Of a stretch of 40,243 nucleotides of DNA, positions 24,285 to 34,448 are shown piece by piece (positions within the stretch are counted from its first letter, which is position 1; each line of letters starts with the position of its first letter). This stretch comes from an uncultured Clostridia bacterium (GTDB lineage Bacteria; Bacillota; Clostridia; Oscillospirales; Acutalibacteraceae). Under the pieces are notes generated by a model. That model was not told the origin of the DNA. It was given only the letters and a program-made list of their open reading frames with translations, and did no database searches. Where the stretch lies: the NCBI GenBank assembly GCA_937907605.1, contig CALCYI010000079.1, positions 1-40,243 of the forward strand. Direction: 5' to 3'. Made by a program: the position numbers and the translations under genes.

Positions 24285-27200
24285 ATGAAAAAGTTGTTAT
24301 CGGTATTTCTGTCTGTAGTTATACTTCTGTCTATGATTTCGGAAACAAATTATTCCGTTTTTGCAGAAGACCTTGCTGTATTTGAATTTAATGGTTTTAA
24401 TTACACTATAGATGACGACGCGGTAACAATAACCGGCTATATCGGTACTGATGATAAGCTTGTTATTCCCGAAACAATCAATGATTATCCTGTAACAGCC
24501 ATTGGAGAAAATGCTTTTTCTGCCAATGTGTTTTTAACTAATGTTTTTATTTCAAAAAATGTTACCACTGTTTTTGCCAATGCTTTTTCGGATTGCAGCA
24601 ATTTAGCAATTGTTTTTATTCCTTCTGGAATTCAATCAATTGAAGCTAATGCTTTTTTAGGATGTTCAGCAATTAATAAAGTGTATTTCTGCAATACAAG
24701 TAGCGTATGGACATCTGCCCGAAATAATATTTCTTCAGAAGGAAATAGTTCAATATTAAATAATACGGTTCAATTCCTTTATCCAAATACAACATCGTCG
24801 TCCGGCACACTTTCAGGTTCAAGCGGTTATGTTGGTGAAACGGTATCTTATAGAACAGTGGCAAGTTCTGGGTTGATCAGTAAAAAAACAATTTATATTG
24901 ACGGATCCGGGAGAGTTAATGAAAATACAGTGCTTCCGACGACCAGTCTTTTGACCGCTGATATCGTTATTGGACCGGGTATTACATGGATGCCTGATAG
25001 CTTTTTTGAGAATTATTCTGTACCGTCTGTAACTGTGGATTCTGATAATCCTGCATATGTTACAGTTAACGATAATGTTTATGATAGAAAAATTACCAAA
25101 GCATTGTATATTGGTAAAAATGGCGAATTTACTATTCCTGGTACAGTCGAAAGCATAAGTACTTCAGTATTGGGAAATGCAACAGGATTAACAGAAATTA
25201 ATGTTGAAGCGGGCAACGCAAATTTTGTAGCTGAGGATGGCGTGCTTTTTAATAAGGATAAAACGATTTTGCTTAGATATCCTGACGATAATGAGAGGAC
25301 GACATACATTGTTCCGTCTACTGTCGTTTCTATAGCAGATAAAGCTTTTTATTCAGCTGATAATTTAACGAGTGTTATAATTCCCGATAGTGTTACAAGC
25401 ATCGGAAGTGATGCATTCAAAGGTTGCACGGGCTTAACGAGCGTAACAATTCCCGACAGCGTTACACGTATCGGTTCGGGTGCATTCAGCCGTTGCGCGG
25501 GCTTAACGAGCATAATAATTCCCGACAGCATTAAAAGCATCGGTTCGGATGCATTCTACGGTTGCACGGGCTTAATGAGCGTAATAATACCCGATAGTGT
25601 TACAAGCATTGGTACTAATGCATTTCAAAATTGCACGGGCTTAACGAGCGTAACAATACCCGACAGTGTTACAAGCATCGGCAATTATGCGTTTTATGAT
25701 TGCAGCGGTTTGACAAGTATCACAATACCCGACAGCGTGACAAGCATCGGTAGTTGTGCATTTCAAAATTGCACGGGCTTGACAAGCATAACAATACCCG
25801 ACAGCGTGACAAGCATTGGTACTTATGCATTCGAACGTTGCACGGGCTTGACTAAAGTTAATATTAGCGATATCGCAAAGTGGTGCAAAATATCATTTAT
25901 TAATGGTTATAGTGCAAATCCATTACTCTATGCAAAACATTTGTATCTGAGTAACGAAGAAGTAATGGATTTAGTAATCCCCGATAATGTTACAAGCATC
26001 GGCGCAAATGCATTCTACAATTGCGCGGGCTTAACAAGCATAACAATACCCAATAGCGTTAAAAGCATCGGTCAGTTAACATTCAGCGGTTGCACGGGCT
26101 TAACGAGCGTAACAATACCAAATAGCGTTACAAGCATCGGTCAGTACACATTCAACGGTTGCACGGGCTTAACGAGCGTAACAATCCCCGACAGCGTTAC
26201 AAGCATCTCTTCTTTCGCATTCTCCGGTTGCACGGGCTTAACGAGCGTAACAATTCCCGACAGCGTTAAAAGCATCGGCTATGCTGCTTTCAAACGTTGC
26301 ACGGGCTTAACAAGCATAACAATACCCAATAGCGTTACAAGCATCTCTTCTTTCGCATTCTACGGTTGCACGGGCTTAACGAGCATAACAATACCCAATA
26401 GCGTTAAAAGCATTGGTTCTTCTGCATTTAGTAATTGCGGAAACATTAGCGAAACATATCTTTACAGCAAGGTTATTGACTCAACACAAAATTTAGTCGC
26501 CTCTCTACCAAGTGGTTCAACGCTTTACGCTTATACTTCAACTGACGCGCAAACATATTGCGATATATACGGCGTGAACTTTGTATCAATGGAGGGGCTT
26601 GAATGTCAGCTCGGGAGACATTCTTACGAAGCTACAAATACAATTAGCCCAACCTGTGAGGATGAAGGCAAAACAGTTTATACCTGTTCAGGTTGCGGTG
26701 ACTCATATGAAGTATCAATTTCCGCTCTCGGTCACACCGAAGTAATTGATAAAGCGGTAGAGCCTACCTGTACGGAAGCAGGTCTTACCGCCGGAACGCA
26801 CTGCTCGGTTTGCGAAAAAGTATTGACTACGCAGGAGGTAATCCCCGCCAACGGTCATTCTTACAACGATGTAGTTACTGCGCCAACGTGTAAAGATGGC
26901 GGTTATACAACACACACCTGTACCATCTGCGGCGACTCATATATTGATTCTTATACCGAAAAGGCGGAAAGTCACAGTTATACGGAAAAGATTGTTGCAC
27001 CTACTTGTATTTCTAAAGGTTTTACTTTATATACATGCACACGTTGCGGTGATAATTTCAAAACCGACTTCGTAAACTCAACAGACGAGCACGATTACAA
27101 ATCCGCGATTACGACTCTTCCGACCTGCTCAGCAAAGGGCGTAAGAACGTATACCTGTACCGTCTGCGGCGATAAGTATACAGAGGATATTGCTAAGCTT

Positions 27201-28052
27201 GCTCACACCGTCGTAACGGACGAGGCGGTTGCTCCTACCTGTACTGAAACGGGACTTACCGAGGGTACGCACTGCGCAGTCTGCGGCGAGGTTATTGACG
27301 AACAGGCGGTTATCACCGCCAACGGTCATAGCTATACCGAAACGGTAGTTGCTCCGACCTGTGAAGAGGACGGTTATACAGCTCATACCTGCGAAGTTTG
27401 CGATGATAGTTATAATACCGATACCGTTGAGGCTCTCGGTCACAGCCGTACAAGCGCGGTAACGAAAAAAGCCACGATTGGCACAAACGGTACGATAACA
27501 AATACCTGCTCAACCTGCGGCGATAAGACCTATACCACAATCCCGATGATTAAGACGGTTGCGCTTTCCGCCACCTCTTACGTTTACGACGGTAAAGCTA
27601 AAAAGCCGGGCGTAACGGTTAAGGACGGCACGGGCAAGGTAGTTCCTGCGGCAAATTACACGGTAGCGTACAAGAATAACGTTAACGTAGGAACGGGTAC
27701 CGTAACGGTTATCTTTAAGGGTAATTACAGCGGAACCAAGGCGATTAGCTTCACGATTAATCCAAAGGGAACCGCGATATCGAAGCTTAAAGCCGGTAAG
27801 AAGCAGTTCACTGCTAACTGGACTAAACAGGCAACCCAGACCAACGGTTACCAGATACAGTACAGTATGGATAAAAGCTTCAAGTCAGGCGTTAAGACCG
27901 TTAATATAAACAGCAACGCAACGGTTAAAACAACCGTTAAGAAGCTGACGAGCAAGAAGGTATACTACGTTCGTATCCGTACTTTCAGGAAAATAGGTAA
28001 CACTTATTATTACTCCGCTTGGTCAGCGACGAAAAACATTAAGGTTAAATAA
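24285..28052 (+). CDS. BspA-like leucine-rich-repeat secreted protein
   Basis: A 1255-residue exported protein. A signal peptide covers 1-27 (cleavage likely after SVFA). LRR_5/BspA-type repeats fill about 360-719: thirteen 23-residue units of the form GLTSVTIPDSVTSIGxxAFxxCT and one irregular 61-residue unit (548-608). Next come eight Cys-rich repeats at about 780-1085, most with PTC...G...TCxxCG, then a YDG/MBG-like beta domain (about 1086-1165) and a C-terminal fibronectin III-like domain. No LPXTG, dockerin or membrane anchor is visible, so its attachment is unknown. Relatives bind host or surface ligands. The N-terminal part is AT-rich (33% GC in a 60-base sample) and the C-terminal part GC-richer (55%), suggesting domain shuffling. 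Preceded by a structured leader. Confidence 0.92.
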   Translation: MKKLLSVFLSVVILLSMISETNYSVFAEDLAVFEFNGFNYTIDDDAVTITGYIGTDDKLVIPETINDYPVTAIGENAFSANVFLTNVFISKNVTTVFANAFSDCSNLAIVFIPSGIQSIEANAFLGCSAINKVYFCNTSSVWTSARNNISSEGNSSILNNTVQFLYPNTTSSSGTLSGSSGYVGETVSYRTVASSGLISKKTIYIDGSGRVNENTVLPTTSLLTADIVIGPGITWMPDSFFENYSVPSVTVDSDNPAYVTVNDNVYDRKITKALYIGKNGEFTIPGTVESISTSVLGNATGLTEINVEAGNANFVAEDGVLFNKDKTILLRYPDDNERTTYIVPSTVVSIADKAFYSADNLTSVIIPDSVTSIGSDAFKGCTGLTSVTIPDSVTRIGSGAFSRCAGLTSIIIPDSIKSIGSDAFYGCTGLMSVIIPDSVTSIGTNAFQNCTGLTSVTIPDSVTSIGNYAFYDCSGLTSITIPDSVTSIGSCAFQNCTGLTSITIPDSVTSIGTYAFERCTGLTKVNISDIAKWCKISFINGYSANPLLYAKHLYLSNEEVMDLVIPDNVTSIGANAFYNCAGLTSITIPNSVKSIGQLTFSGCTGLTSVTIPNSVTSIGQYTFNGCTGLTSVTIPDSVTSISSFAFSGCTGLTSVTIPDSVKSIGYAAFKRCTGLTSITIPNSVTSISSFAFYGCTGLTSITIPNSVKSIGSSAFSNCGNISETYLYSKVIDSTQNLVASLPSGSTLYAYTSTDAQTYCDIYGVNFVSMEGLECQLGRHSYEATNTISPTCEDEGKTVYTCSGCGDSYEVSISALGHTEVIDKAVEPTCTEAGLTAGTHCSVCEKVLTTQEVIPANGHSYNDVVTAPTCKDGGYTTHTCTICGDSYIDSYTEKAESHSYTEKIVAPTCISKGFTLYTCTRCGDNFKTDFVNSTDEHDYKSAITTLPTCSAKGVRTYTCTVCGDKYTEDIAKLAHTVVTDEAVAPTCTETGLTEGTHCAVCGEVIDEQAVITANGHSYTETVVAPTCEEDGYTAHTCEVCDDSYNTDTVEALGHSRTSAVTKKATIGTNGTITNTCSTCGDKTYTTIPMIKTVALSATSYVYDGKAKKPGVTVKDGTGKVVPAANYTVAYKNNVNVGTGTVTVIFKGNYSGTKAISFTINPKGTAISKLKAGKKQFTANWTKQATQTNGYQIQYSMDKSFKSGVKTVNINSNATVKTTVKKLTSKKVYYVRIRTFRKIGNTYYYSAWSATKNIKVK
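25362..26441 (+). repeat. 69-bp tandem repeats encoding the leucine-rich array
   Basis: Thirteen 69-bp units plus one of 183 bp (25845-26027). Neighbouring units share long identical stretches such as GCACGGGCTTAACGAGCGTA, and the block AGCATCTCTTCTTTCGCATTC occurs in two units at about 26203 and 26338. This points to recent duplication or gene conversion, so unit number may vary between strains. Confidence 0.95.
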
Positions 28053-28068
28053 CAGCATAATGAAATCA

Positions 28069-28098
28069 GGGCGGTCGGCGACCGCCCTTTATTATTTT
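28069..28098 (+). terminator. Terminator of the BspA-like gene
   Basis: GGGCGGTC (28069-28076), loop GGC, GACCGCCC (28080-28087), then TTTATTATTTT. The stem is nearly identical to that at 22469-22485. Confidence 0.88.
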
Positions 28099-28191
28099 GT
28101 AACGGGAATTTTTTCATAATATCTTGCATAATCATTCATTTTATGTAATAATATTATGACTAATTTTATATTATAATTTTTGGTGATAAAT

Positions 28192-29850
28192 ATGGACAAT
28201 AAAAAATTAGCGGAAATATTATTCCCGCATATACTCAAAGCCCCCGATTATTACGAAAAGCTCTATCCCGCAAGGGTACTTCCCGAGGGGGCGCGCGTTA
28301 CGCGTTTTGCGCCGAGCCCGACGGGCTTTTTACACTTCGGAAACCTCTTTACCTGCCTTGTTTCCTACAAGACGGCAAAAACCACGGACGGCGTATTCTA
28401 CGTACGCGTTGAGGATACCGACCGGAAGCGTAAGGTCGAGGGCGCAATAGAGGTAATGCTCAAGGGGCTTTCCGTATACGGAATAGTACCCGACGAGGGC
28501 GTATTCAGCGAGACAGAGCAGTTCGGCGCGTACGGTCCTTACTACCAGAGCGAAAGGAAAATAATTTACCAGACCTATGCAAAAAGCCTCGTTGAGCAGG
28601 GGCTGGCTTACCCGTGCTTTATGACGGCTGAGGAGCTTGATGAAATACGCGCTCAGCAGGAAAACGAGAGCGTTAAGGGAATATGGGGGAAATGGGCAAG
28701 GCACAGGGATTTAAGCCTACCCGAAATCGAGGAGAAGCTTAACGCGGGCACGCCATGGACGCTGCGCCTTAAATCCCCCGGAACGCTCGAGGGTAAATGC
28801 TTCTTTGACGACATGATTAAGGGCAAAATCGAAATGCCCGAAAACGTACAGGACGTAGTAATACTCAAGTCCGACGGTATACCTACCTATCACTTTGCGC
28901 ACGCAATTGACGACCATTTAATGCGCACTACCCACGTTGTACGCGGAGACGAGTGGATATCGTCAACGCCGATACACCTTCAGCTATTTAAGCTGCTCGG
29001 CTTTAAACCTCCAAAATACGCGCACGTTGCTCCGATTATGAAGGAGGAGAACGGCGGCAAGCGCAAGCTTTCAAAGCGCAAGGACCCCGAGGCTGCGGTA
29101 ACCTACTACGCCGAGGAGGGCTTCCCGAGCGAGAGCGTAAATGAATATATGCTCACGCTCGCAAACTCAAATTTTGAGGACTGGCGCAGGATGAACAAGG
29201 ACGAGGAGCTCGATAAATTCCCGTTCAATCTCAAAAAAATGAGCGTATCGGGCGCACTCTTCGATATGGTTAAGCTCACCGACGTAAGTAAAAACGTAAT
29301 AAGCAAAATGCCCGCAGGCAAGGTATTTGAGCTTTCTTACGAATGGGCTAAGGAATATAACCCGAATCTTGCGGCGCTCTATGAAAAGGATACCGACAGG
29401 GCGACGGCGATACTCAATATTGACAGGGAAAACAAAAAGCCGCGTAAGGATATTGCAAAATGGAGCGATATTCCCGACTACATCAGCTATATGTACGACG
29501 AGACCTTCGCCCCCTGCTACGAGCTCACGGGCAACGCAACGCCTGCGCTCGCCGTTAAGGTGCTTGAGCTTTATAAGGACATAGTTAACCTTGACGATAC
29601 CAAGGACGAATGGTTTGAAAGAATCAAGGGTATGTGCGAAGCGGTAGGCTGTACGCCGAACGTTAAGGAATACAAGCAGAATCCCGAGGCGTTTGACGGT
29701 CACGTCGGCGACGTTTCAACGGTTATCCGCGTTGCTCTTACAGGCAGGACGAACACCCCCGATTTATACGAAATTACACGTCTGCTCGGCAGAGAGACGG
29801 TTGAAAAGAGATTAACGGACGCACTCAGTTACTACAAGGAGGAAAAATAA
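28192..29850 (+). CDS. gltX: Glutamyl-tRNA synthetase
   Basis: A 552-residue class I synthetase charging tRNA-Glu. The HIGH-type motif is PSPTGFLHFGN (41-51) and the KMSKS-type motif KLSKR (292-296). The protein is longer than the usual bacterial GluRS (about 470-490) but of a size seen in a Clostridia subgroup. The ATG at 28192 is taken rather than an in-frame TTG at 28180; GGTGA is the only ribosome-like site nearby. First gene of a gltX-glnS-typA unit. The 93 bp between the upstream terminator and this start contain no T-box. Confidence 0.95.
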   Translation: MDNKKLAEILFPHILKAPDYYEKLYPARVLPEGARVTRFAPSPTGFLHFGNLFTCLVSYKTAKTTDGVFYVRVEDTDRKRKVEGAIEVMLKGLSVYGIVPDEGVFSETEQFGAYGPYYQSERKIIYQTYAKSLVEQGLAYPCFMTAEELDEIRAQQENESVKGIWGKWARHRDLSLPEIEEKLNAGTPWTLRLKSPGTLEGKCFFDDMIKGKIEMPENVQDVVILKSDGIPTYHFAHAIDDHLMRTTHVVRGDEWISSTPIHLQLFKLLGFKPPKYAHVAPIMKEENGGKRKLSKRKDPEAAVTYYAEEGFPSESVNEYMLTLANSNFEDWRRMNKDEELDKFPFNLKKMSVSGALFDMVKLTDVSKNVISKMPAGKVFELSYEWAKEYNPNLAALYEKDTDRATAILNIDRENKKPRKDIAKWSDIPDYISYMYDETFAPCYELTGNATPALAVKVLELYKDIVNLDDTKDEWFERIKGMCEAVGCTPNVKEYKQNPEAFDGHVGDVSTVIRVALTGRTNTPDLYEITRLLGRETVEKRLTDALSYYKEEK

Positions 29851-31529
29851 TGGCACTTGACGAAATCAAAAAGGAAGAAACAGCCTCCAACTTTATCCAC
29901 GACTTTATTGACGAGGATTTAGCCGAGGGCGTATATTCGAGAGTTCAGACGCGTTTTCCTCCCGAGCCTAACGGCTATCTTCACATAGGACACGCCAAGG
30001 CTATTTGCATTAACTTCGGTGTAAAGGACAAGTATCACGGCATATGCAACCTCCGTCTTGACGACACAAATCCCACCAAAGAGGATACGGAATACGTTGA
30101 GGCTATCGAGGAGGATATCAAGTGGCTCGGCTTTGATTACGACAACATATACTATGCGAGCGACTACTTCGACTTCCTTTACGAATGTGCGATAAAGCTC
30201 ATCAAAAAGGGCAAGGCATATGTCTGCGAGCTCACGCCCGAGCAGATGAGGGAATACCGCGGCACGCTCACAGAGCCCGGTAAGAACTCCCCCTACCGCG
30301 ACAGACCGATTGAGGAAAACCTCGATTTATTCGAAAGAATGGCGAAGGGCGAATTTGAGGCAGGAAGCAAGGTGCTCCGCGCAAAGGTGGATATGGCATC
30401 GCCGAACCTCAATATGCGCGACCCGATTATTTACCGCATTATGTACGCAACCCATCACCGCACGGGCGACAAGTGGTTCATCTATCCGATGTATGATTTC
30501 GCTCACCCGCTTTCCGACGCGTGCGAGAACGTAACTCATTCCCTCTGCTCGCTTGAATTTGAAAACCACAGACCGATATACAACTGGTTTGTAAACGAAT
30601 GTATCGAGGGCGAAAAGCCGAGGCAGATTGAATTCGCAAGGCTTAACCTCAACTACACCCTTACCTCAAAAAGAAAGTGCTTAAAGCTCGTACAGGACGG
30701 CATAGTTGACGGCTGGAACGATCCGAGAATGGCGACAATAAGCGGTATGAGAAGGCGCGGCTATCCCGCGGAGGCAATACGCGATTTCTGCGAAAAAATC
30801 GGCGTTTCCAAGGCTTACAGCGTGGTTGACTTCGCCCTGCTTGAAAGCTGCGTAAGGGATAACCTCAACTCCACCGCGCCGCGTGCTATGGCGGTAATCG
30901 ACCCGATAAAGCTTATTATCGACAACTACCCCGAGGATAAGGTTGAGGAGCTTGAGGTTGAATACCACCCAGACCACCCCGAATTCGGCAAGAGGACAAT
31001 CCCCTTTGGAAAAGAGCTTTATATTGAGCGCGACGACTTTATGATAGAGCCGATTAAAAAATACAGAAGGCTGTTTATCGGCAACGAGGTAAGGCTTTAC
31101 AAGGCGTACTTCGTAACCTGCACGGGCTACGACCTTGACGAAAACGGCGAGGTTGCGGCAGTTCACTGCACCTACGACCCCGAAACCTTCGGCGGCGACG
31201 CGCCCGACGGACGCAAGGTAAGAGGTACTATCCACTGGGTTTACACGGGCGACTGCGGCGAGGCTGAGGTAAGGCTCTACGACCGCCTTTTCGACGTACC
31301 GAACCCGAGCGACGAGGATGGCGTAAGCTCCTTTGAGGACAACCTAAACCCAGATTCGCTCGTAGTAAAGACGGCATATATCGAAAGAGCGCTTAAGGAC
31401 ACAAAGGCGGGCGACAGATACCAGTTTATGAGAAACGGCTATTTCTGTACCGACACCGACACGACGGACGAGAAAATTGTATTCAACAGAACGGTAGCAT
31501 TAAGGGACAGCTTTAACAAAAAGAAGTAA
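29850..31529 (+). CDS. glnS: Glutaminyl-tRNA synthetase
   Basis: A 559-residue class I synthetase. PPEPNGYLHIGHAK (37-50) carries the HIGH motif in the GlnRS form, and LTSKRK near residue 272 is the KMSKS equivalent. GlnRS is patchy in Firmicutes, where most species instead make Gln-tRNA by amidation; its presence means direct charging is possible here. The ATG overlaps the gltX stop codon by one base with AAGGAGG upstream, so the two are co-translated. Confidence 0.97.
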   Translation: MALDEIKKEETASNFIHDFIDEDLAEGVYSRVQTRFPPEPNGYLHIGHAKAICINFGVKDKYHGICNLRLDDTNPTKEDTEYVEAIEEDIKWLGFDYDNIYYASDYFDFLYECAIKLIKKGKAYVCELTPEQMREYRGTLTEPGKNSPYRDRPIEENLDLFERMAKGEFEAGSKVLRAKVDMASPNLNMRDPIIYRIMYATHHRTGDKWFIYPMYDFAHPLSDACENVTHSLCSLEFENHRPIYNWFVNECIEGEKPRQIEFARLNLNYTLTSKRKCLKLVQDGIVDGWNDPRMATISGMRRRGYPAEAIRDFCEKIGVSKAYSVVDFALLESCVRDNLNSTAPRAMAVIDPIKLIIDNYPEDKVEELEVEYHPDHPEFGKRTIPFGKELYIERDDFMIEPIKKYRRLFIGNEVRLYKAYFVTCTGYDLDENGEVAAVHCTYDPETFGGDAPDGRKVRGTIHWVYTGDCGEAEVRLYDRLFDVPNPSDEDGVSSFEDNLNPDSLVVKTAYIERALKDTKAGDRYQFMRNGYFCTDTDTTDEKIVFNRTVALRDSFNKKK

Positions 31530-31530
31530 A

Positions 31531-33360
31531 ATGGCAAAGAGAAACGATTTAAGAAATATTGCAATCATCGCGCACGTTGACCACGGCAAGACCACTCTCG
31601 TTGACGAAATGCTGCATCAGAGCGGCATTTTCCGCGATAATGAAATAGTTCAGGAAAGGGTTATGGATTCAAACGACCTTGAAAAAGAGCGCGGAATCAC
31701 AATCCTTTCCAAAAACACCTCGATTCATTACAAGGATACTAAAATTAATATAGTCGATACCCCAGGTCACGCTGATTTCGGCGGCGAGGTTGAGCGTATT
31801 CTCACTATGGTAGACGGCGTTCTGCTGCTCGTCGACGCGTTCGAGGGCTGTATGCCGCAGACGCGCTTCGTGCTTAAAAAGGCGCTCGGCTTAAAGAAAA
31901 CGCCTCTCGTAGTTGTCAACAAAATTGACCGCGACGGCGCAAGGCCCGACGAGGTGGTGGACGAGGTGCTCGACCTCTTTATCGAGCTCGGCGCTGACGA
32001 CGACCAGATTGACTTCCCCGTTATCTACGCTTCGGCAAGGGGCGGTTATTCAAGCCTTGACCCCACGGTAAACGAGGGCGATATGCGCCCGCTGCTTGAT
32101 GCGATATTAAAGTACATTCCCGCTCCCGAGGGCGATATCGACGGCGCGGCGCAGATACTCTTTTCTTCCCTTGAATACGACGATTACGTGGGCAGGATAG
32201 GCGTCGGCAGAGTTGAGCGCGGCACGATAAAGGTGAATACTCCCTATGTGCTCTGCAAGCAGGACGGAGAGCAGGAAAACATAAAATTCTCACAGATTTA
32301 TCAGTTCGAGGGACTAAAGAGGGTTGCCTGCACCGAGGCGAGCTTCGGCGAGCTCGTATGCGTTGCGGGCGTGCCCGACCTTAATATAGGCGAAACTGCG
32401 TGCGACCCCGAGCATATCGAGGCGCTCCCGTTCGTAAAAATCGACGAGCCCACAATCTCTATGAACTTTATGGTCAACGACTCCCCGTTTGCGGGCAGAG
32501 AGGGCAAATACGTAACCTCGCGAAACCTAAGGGACAGGCTCTTTAAAGAGGTTGAAACCAACGTATCAATGCGCGTTGAGGAAACGGACTCGATGGACAC
32601 CTTCAAGGTATCGGGACGCGGCGAGCTCCACCTTTCTATACTTATTGAAACCATGCGCCGCGAAAACTACGAATTCGCGGTATCTCGCCCGACGGTTATT
32701 CTCAAAAAAGACAGCAAAACGAATCAGACCTTGGAGCCTGTTGAAACCGCAATAATCGAGGTTCCCGAGGAGTACGTGGGCGTCGTTATGGAAAAGCTCT
32801 GCTCGCGCAAGGGCGAAATTGAGAATATGGACACGCGCTCAACGGGTATGACTCACCTTGAAATTAAGATACCGTCAAGGGGACTTATCGGATACAGAAG
32901 CGAATTCCTCACCGACACCAACGGAAACGGCATTATGAACCAGCTTTTCAGAGGGTACGAGCCGTACAAGGGCGATATTGAAACGAGGAATCGCGGCTCG
33001 ATAGTTGTACACGAAACGGGAACTACGACGGGCTACGGACTCTGGAATACTCAGGACAGAGGAAAGCTCTTTATCGGTCCCGGCGTTGACGTATACGAGG
33101 GCATGATAGTCGGCGAATGCGCCAAGGACGAGGACATAGTCTGTAACGTCTGCAAGAAAAAGCACGTTACCAACACCCGTGCAAGCGGCAGCGACGAGGC
33201 TCTGAAGCTCGTTCCTCCTACCACGCTTTCGCTTGAGCAGAGTATGGAATTCCTCGCGGACGACGAGCTTCTCGAGGTTACGCCGAAGAGCATAAGGCTC
33301 AGAAAGACCATCCTCAATAAAGAGCTCAGGCTCAAGGCTGAAAGCAGAAACAGTAGATAA
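31531..33360 (+). CDS. typA: Ribosome-associated GTPase TypA/BipA
   Basis: A 609-residue translational GTPase. G1 is AHVDHGKTT (14-22), G3 DTPGHADFGGEV, G4 NKID; the EF-G-like domains III and V follow, with the BipA-specific C-terminal domain. It aids ribosome assembly and growth under stress in other bacteria. It starts one base after the glnS stop codon. The first Met is followed by AKRNDLRNIAIIAHVDHG, the family's normal start. Confidence 0.97.
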   Translation: MAKRNDLRNIAIIAHVDHGKTTLVDEMLHQSGIFRDNEIVQERVMDSNDLEKERGITILSKNTSIHYKDTKINIVDTPGHADFGGEVERILTMVDGVLLLVDAFEGCMPQTRFVLKKALGLKKTPLVVVNKIDRDGARPDEVVDEVLDLFIELGADDDQIDFPVIYASARGGYSSLDPTVNEGDMRPLLDAILKYIPAPEGDIDGAAQILFSSLEYDDYVGRIGVGRVERGTIKVNTPYVLCKQDGEQENIKFSQIYQFEGLKRVACTEASFGELVCVAGVPDLNIGETACDPEHIEALPFVKIDEPTISMNFMVNDSPFAGREGKYVTSRNLRDRLFKEVETNVSMRVEETDSMDTFKVSGRGELHLSILIETMRRENYEFAVSRPTVILKKDSKTNQTLEPVETAIIEVPEEYVGVVMEKLCSRKGEIENMDTRSTGMTHLEIKIPSRGLIGYRSEFLTDTNGNGIMNQLFRGYEPYKGDIETRNRGSIVVHETGTTTGYGLWNTQDRGKLFIGPGVDVYEGMIVGECAKDEDIVCNVCKKKHVTNTRASGSDEALKLVPPTTLSLEQSMEFLADDELLEVTPKSIRLRKTILNKELRLKAESRNSR

Positions 33361-33389
33361 TTAGGTTTAAGGTTTAAGCTGAAATTATT

Positions 33390-34421
33390 ATGGAAAAAGC
33401 AGGACTGTATTTTCATATTCCCTTTTGTAAAAGCAAATGCCCGTACTGCGATTTTTACAGCGTAAAATACTGCGAGGGGCACGACGAAGCATATATCAAC
33501 AGGGTTAAAGAAGAAATAAAAAAATACAGCGGCTCGTTTGATACCGTCTATTTCGGCGGCGGAACGCCGAGCATAATAAAGCCTCACCTTATCGGTGAGG
33601 CTTTAAACGCTGCGAGAAAACAGTTCGACATTGATAAAAACAGCGAAATCACAATCGAATGTAATCCGCGTGAGGAACTGAGAGAAAACCTTAAACAGTA
33701 TAAAAGCTACGGCATTAACCGCATAAGCCTCGGTATGCAGAGCGCGATAGACAAGGAGCGCTTTGCGCTCGGACGCAGCGCGGGAAAAAAAGAGGTTGAA
33801 AGAGCTATAACTTCCGCAAGAGAAGCAGGAATTGAAAACATAAGCCTTGACCTCATGCTCGGTATTCCGAAGCAGACCCTAAGCAGCCTTGATGAAAGCC
33901 TTGACTTCATTGATAAAATGAAGGTGCAACACGTATCGGCGTATATGCTCAAAATTGAGGAGGGCACAAAATTCTTTGAAATGAGGGAGCGCCTTGACCT
34001 TCCCGACGAGGATACCGTGTCAGAAATGTACCTTAAAACCGTTAAAGCACTTGGCGAAATCGGACTGAAGCAGTATGAAATCAGCAATTTTGCAAGAGAG
34101 GGATACGAAAGCCGCCATAACACTAAATACTGGAGGCTCGTACCCTACCTCGGTATAGGAAAAAGCGCCCACTCCTTCAGGGGCGGCAGGCGCTTTTACT
34201 ACGACAGGAATTTTAACATCATCGACGACGGCGAGGGCGGAACGACTGAGGAGAAAATTATGCTCGGGCTGCGCCTTACAAAAGGGATTGATAAAGCGAT
34301 TATTTCAAAGCCTTATGAGCAGTTTATTAAAATGGGACTTATGATTGAAAGCAACGGCAGGATTGCACTGACTCCCGAGGGAATGTTAGTATCAAATACG
34401 GTAATAAACGCCCTTATTTAG
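33390..34421 (+). CDS. hemW: HemW-like radical SAM protein
   Basis: A 343-residue radical SAM protein with the cluster motif C13-X3-C17-X2-C20 in PFCKSKCPYCDFYS. The residue after the third Cys is Asp-Phe as in HemW, a heme chaperone, and not the CGC of oxygen-independent coproporphyrinogen oxidase HemN. YFGGGTPS is the SAM-binding glycine motif. Many annotations still call this HemN. It begins 29 bp after typA with only a weak ribosome site, and no separate promoter is clear. No heme synthesis genes are near. Confidence 0.92.
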   Translation: MEKAGLYFHIPFCKSKCPYCDFYSVKYCEGHDEAYINRVKEEIKKYSGSFDTVYFGGGTPSIIKPHLIGEALNAARKQFDIDKNSEITIECNPREELRENLKQYKSYGINRISLGMQSAIDKERFALGRSAGKKEVERAITSAREAGIENISLDLMLGIPKQTLSSLDESLDFIDKMKVQHVSAYMLKIEEGTKFFEMRERLDLPDEDTVSEMYLKTVKALGEIGLKQYEISNFAREGYESRHNTKYWRLVPYLGIGKSAHSFRGGRRFYYDRNFNIIDDGEGGTTEEKIMLGLRLTKGIDKAIISKPYEQFIKMGLMIESNGRIALTPEGMLVSNTVINALI

Positions 34422-34448
34422 CTAACAATACTACCGAGAGGTGATATT

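Noticed and set aside
25362..26441. CRISPR-like regular repeats
   Set aside because: The 69-bp repeats are in frame and encode BspA-type leucine-rich units; there are no unique spacers.
28099..28191. T-box leader before gltX
   Set aside because: Only 93 bp separate the upstream terminator from the start codon, and there is no T-box motif or terminator in it.
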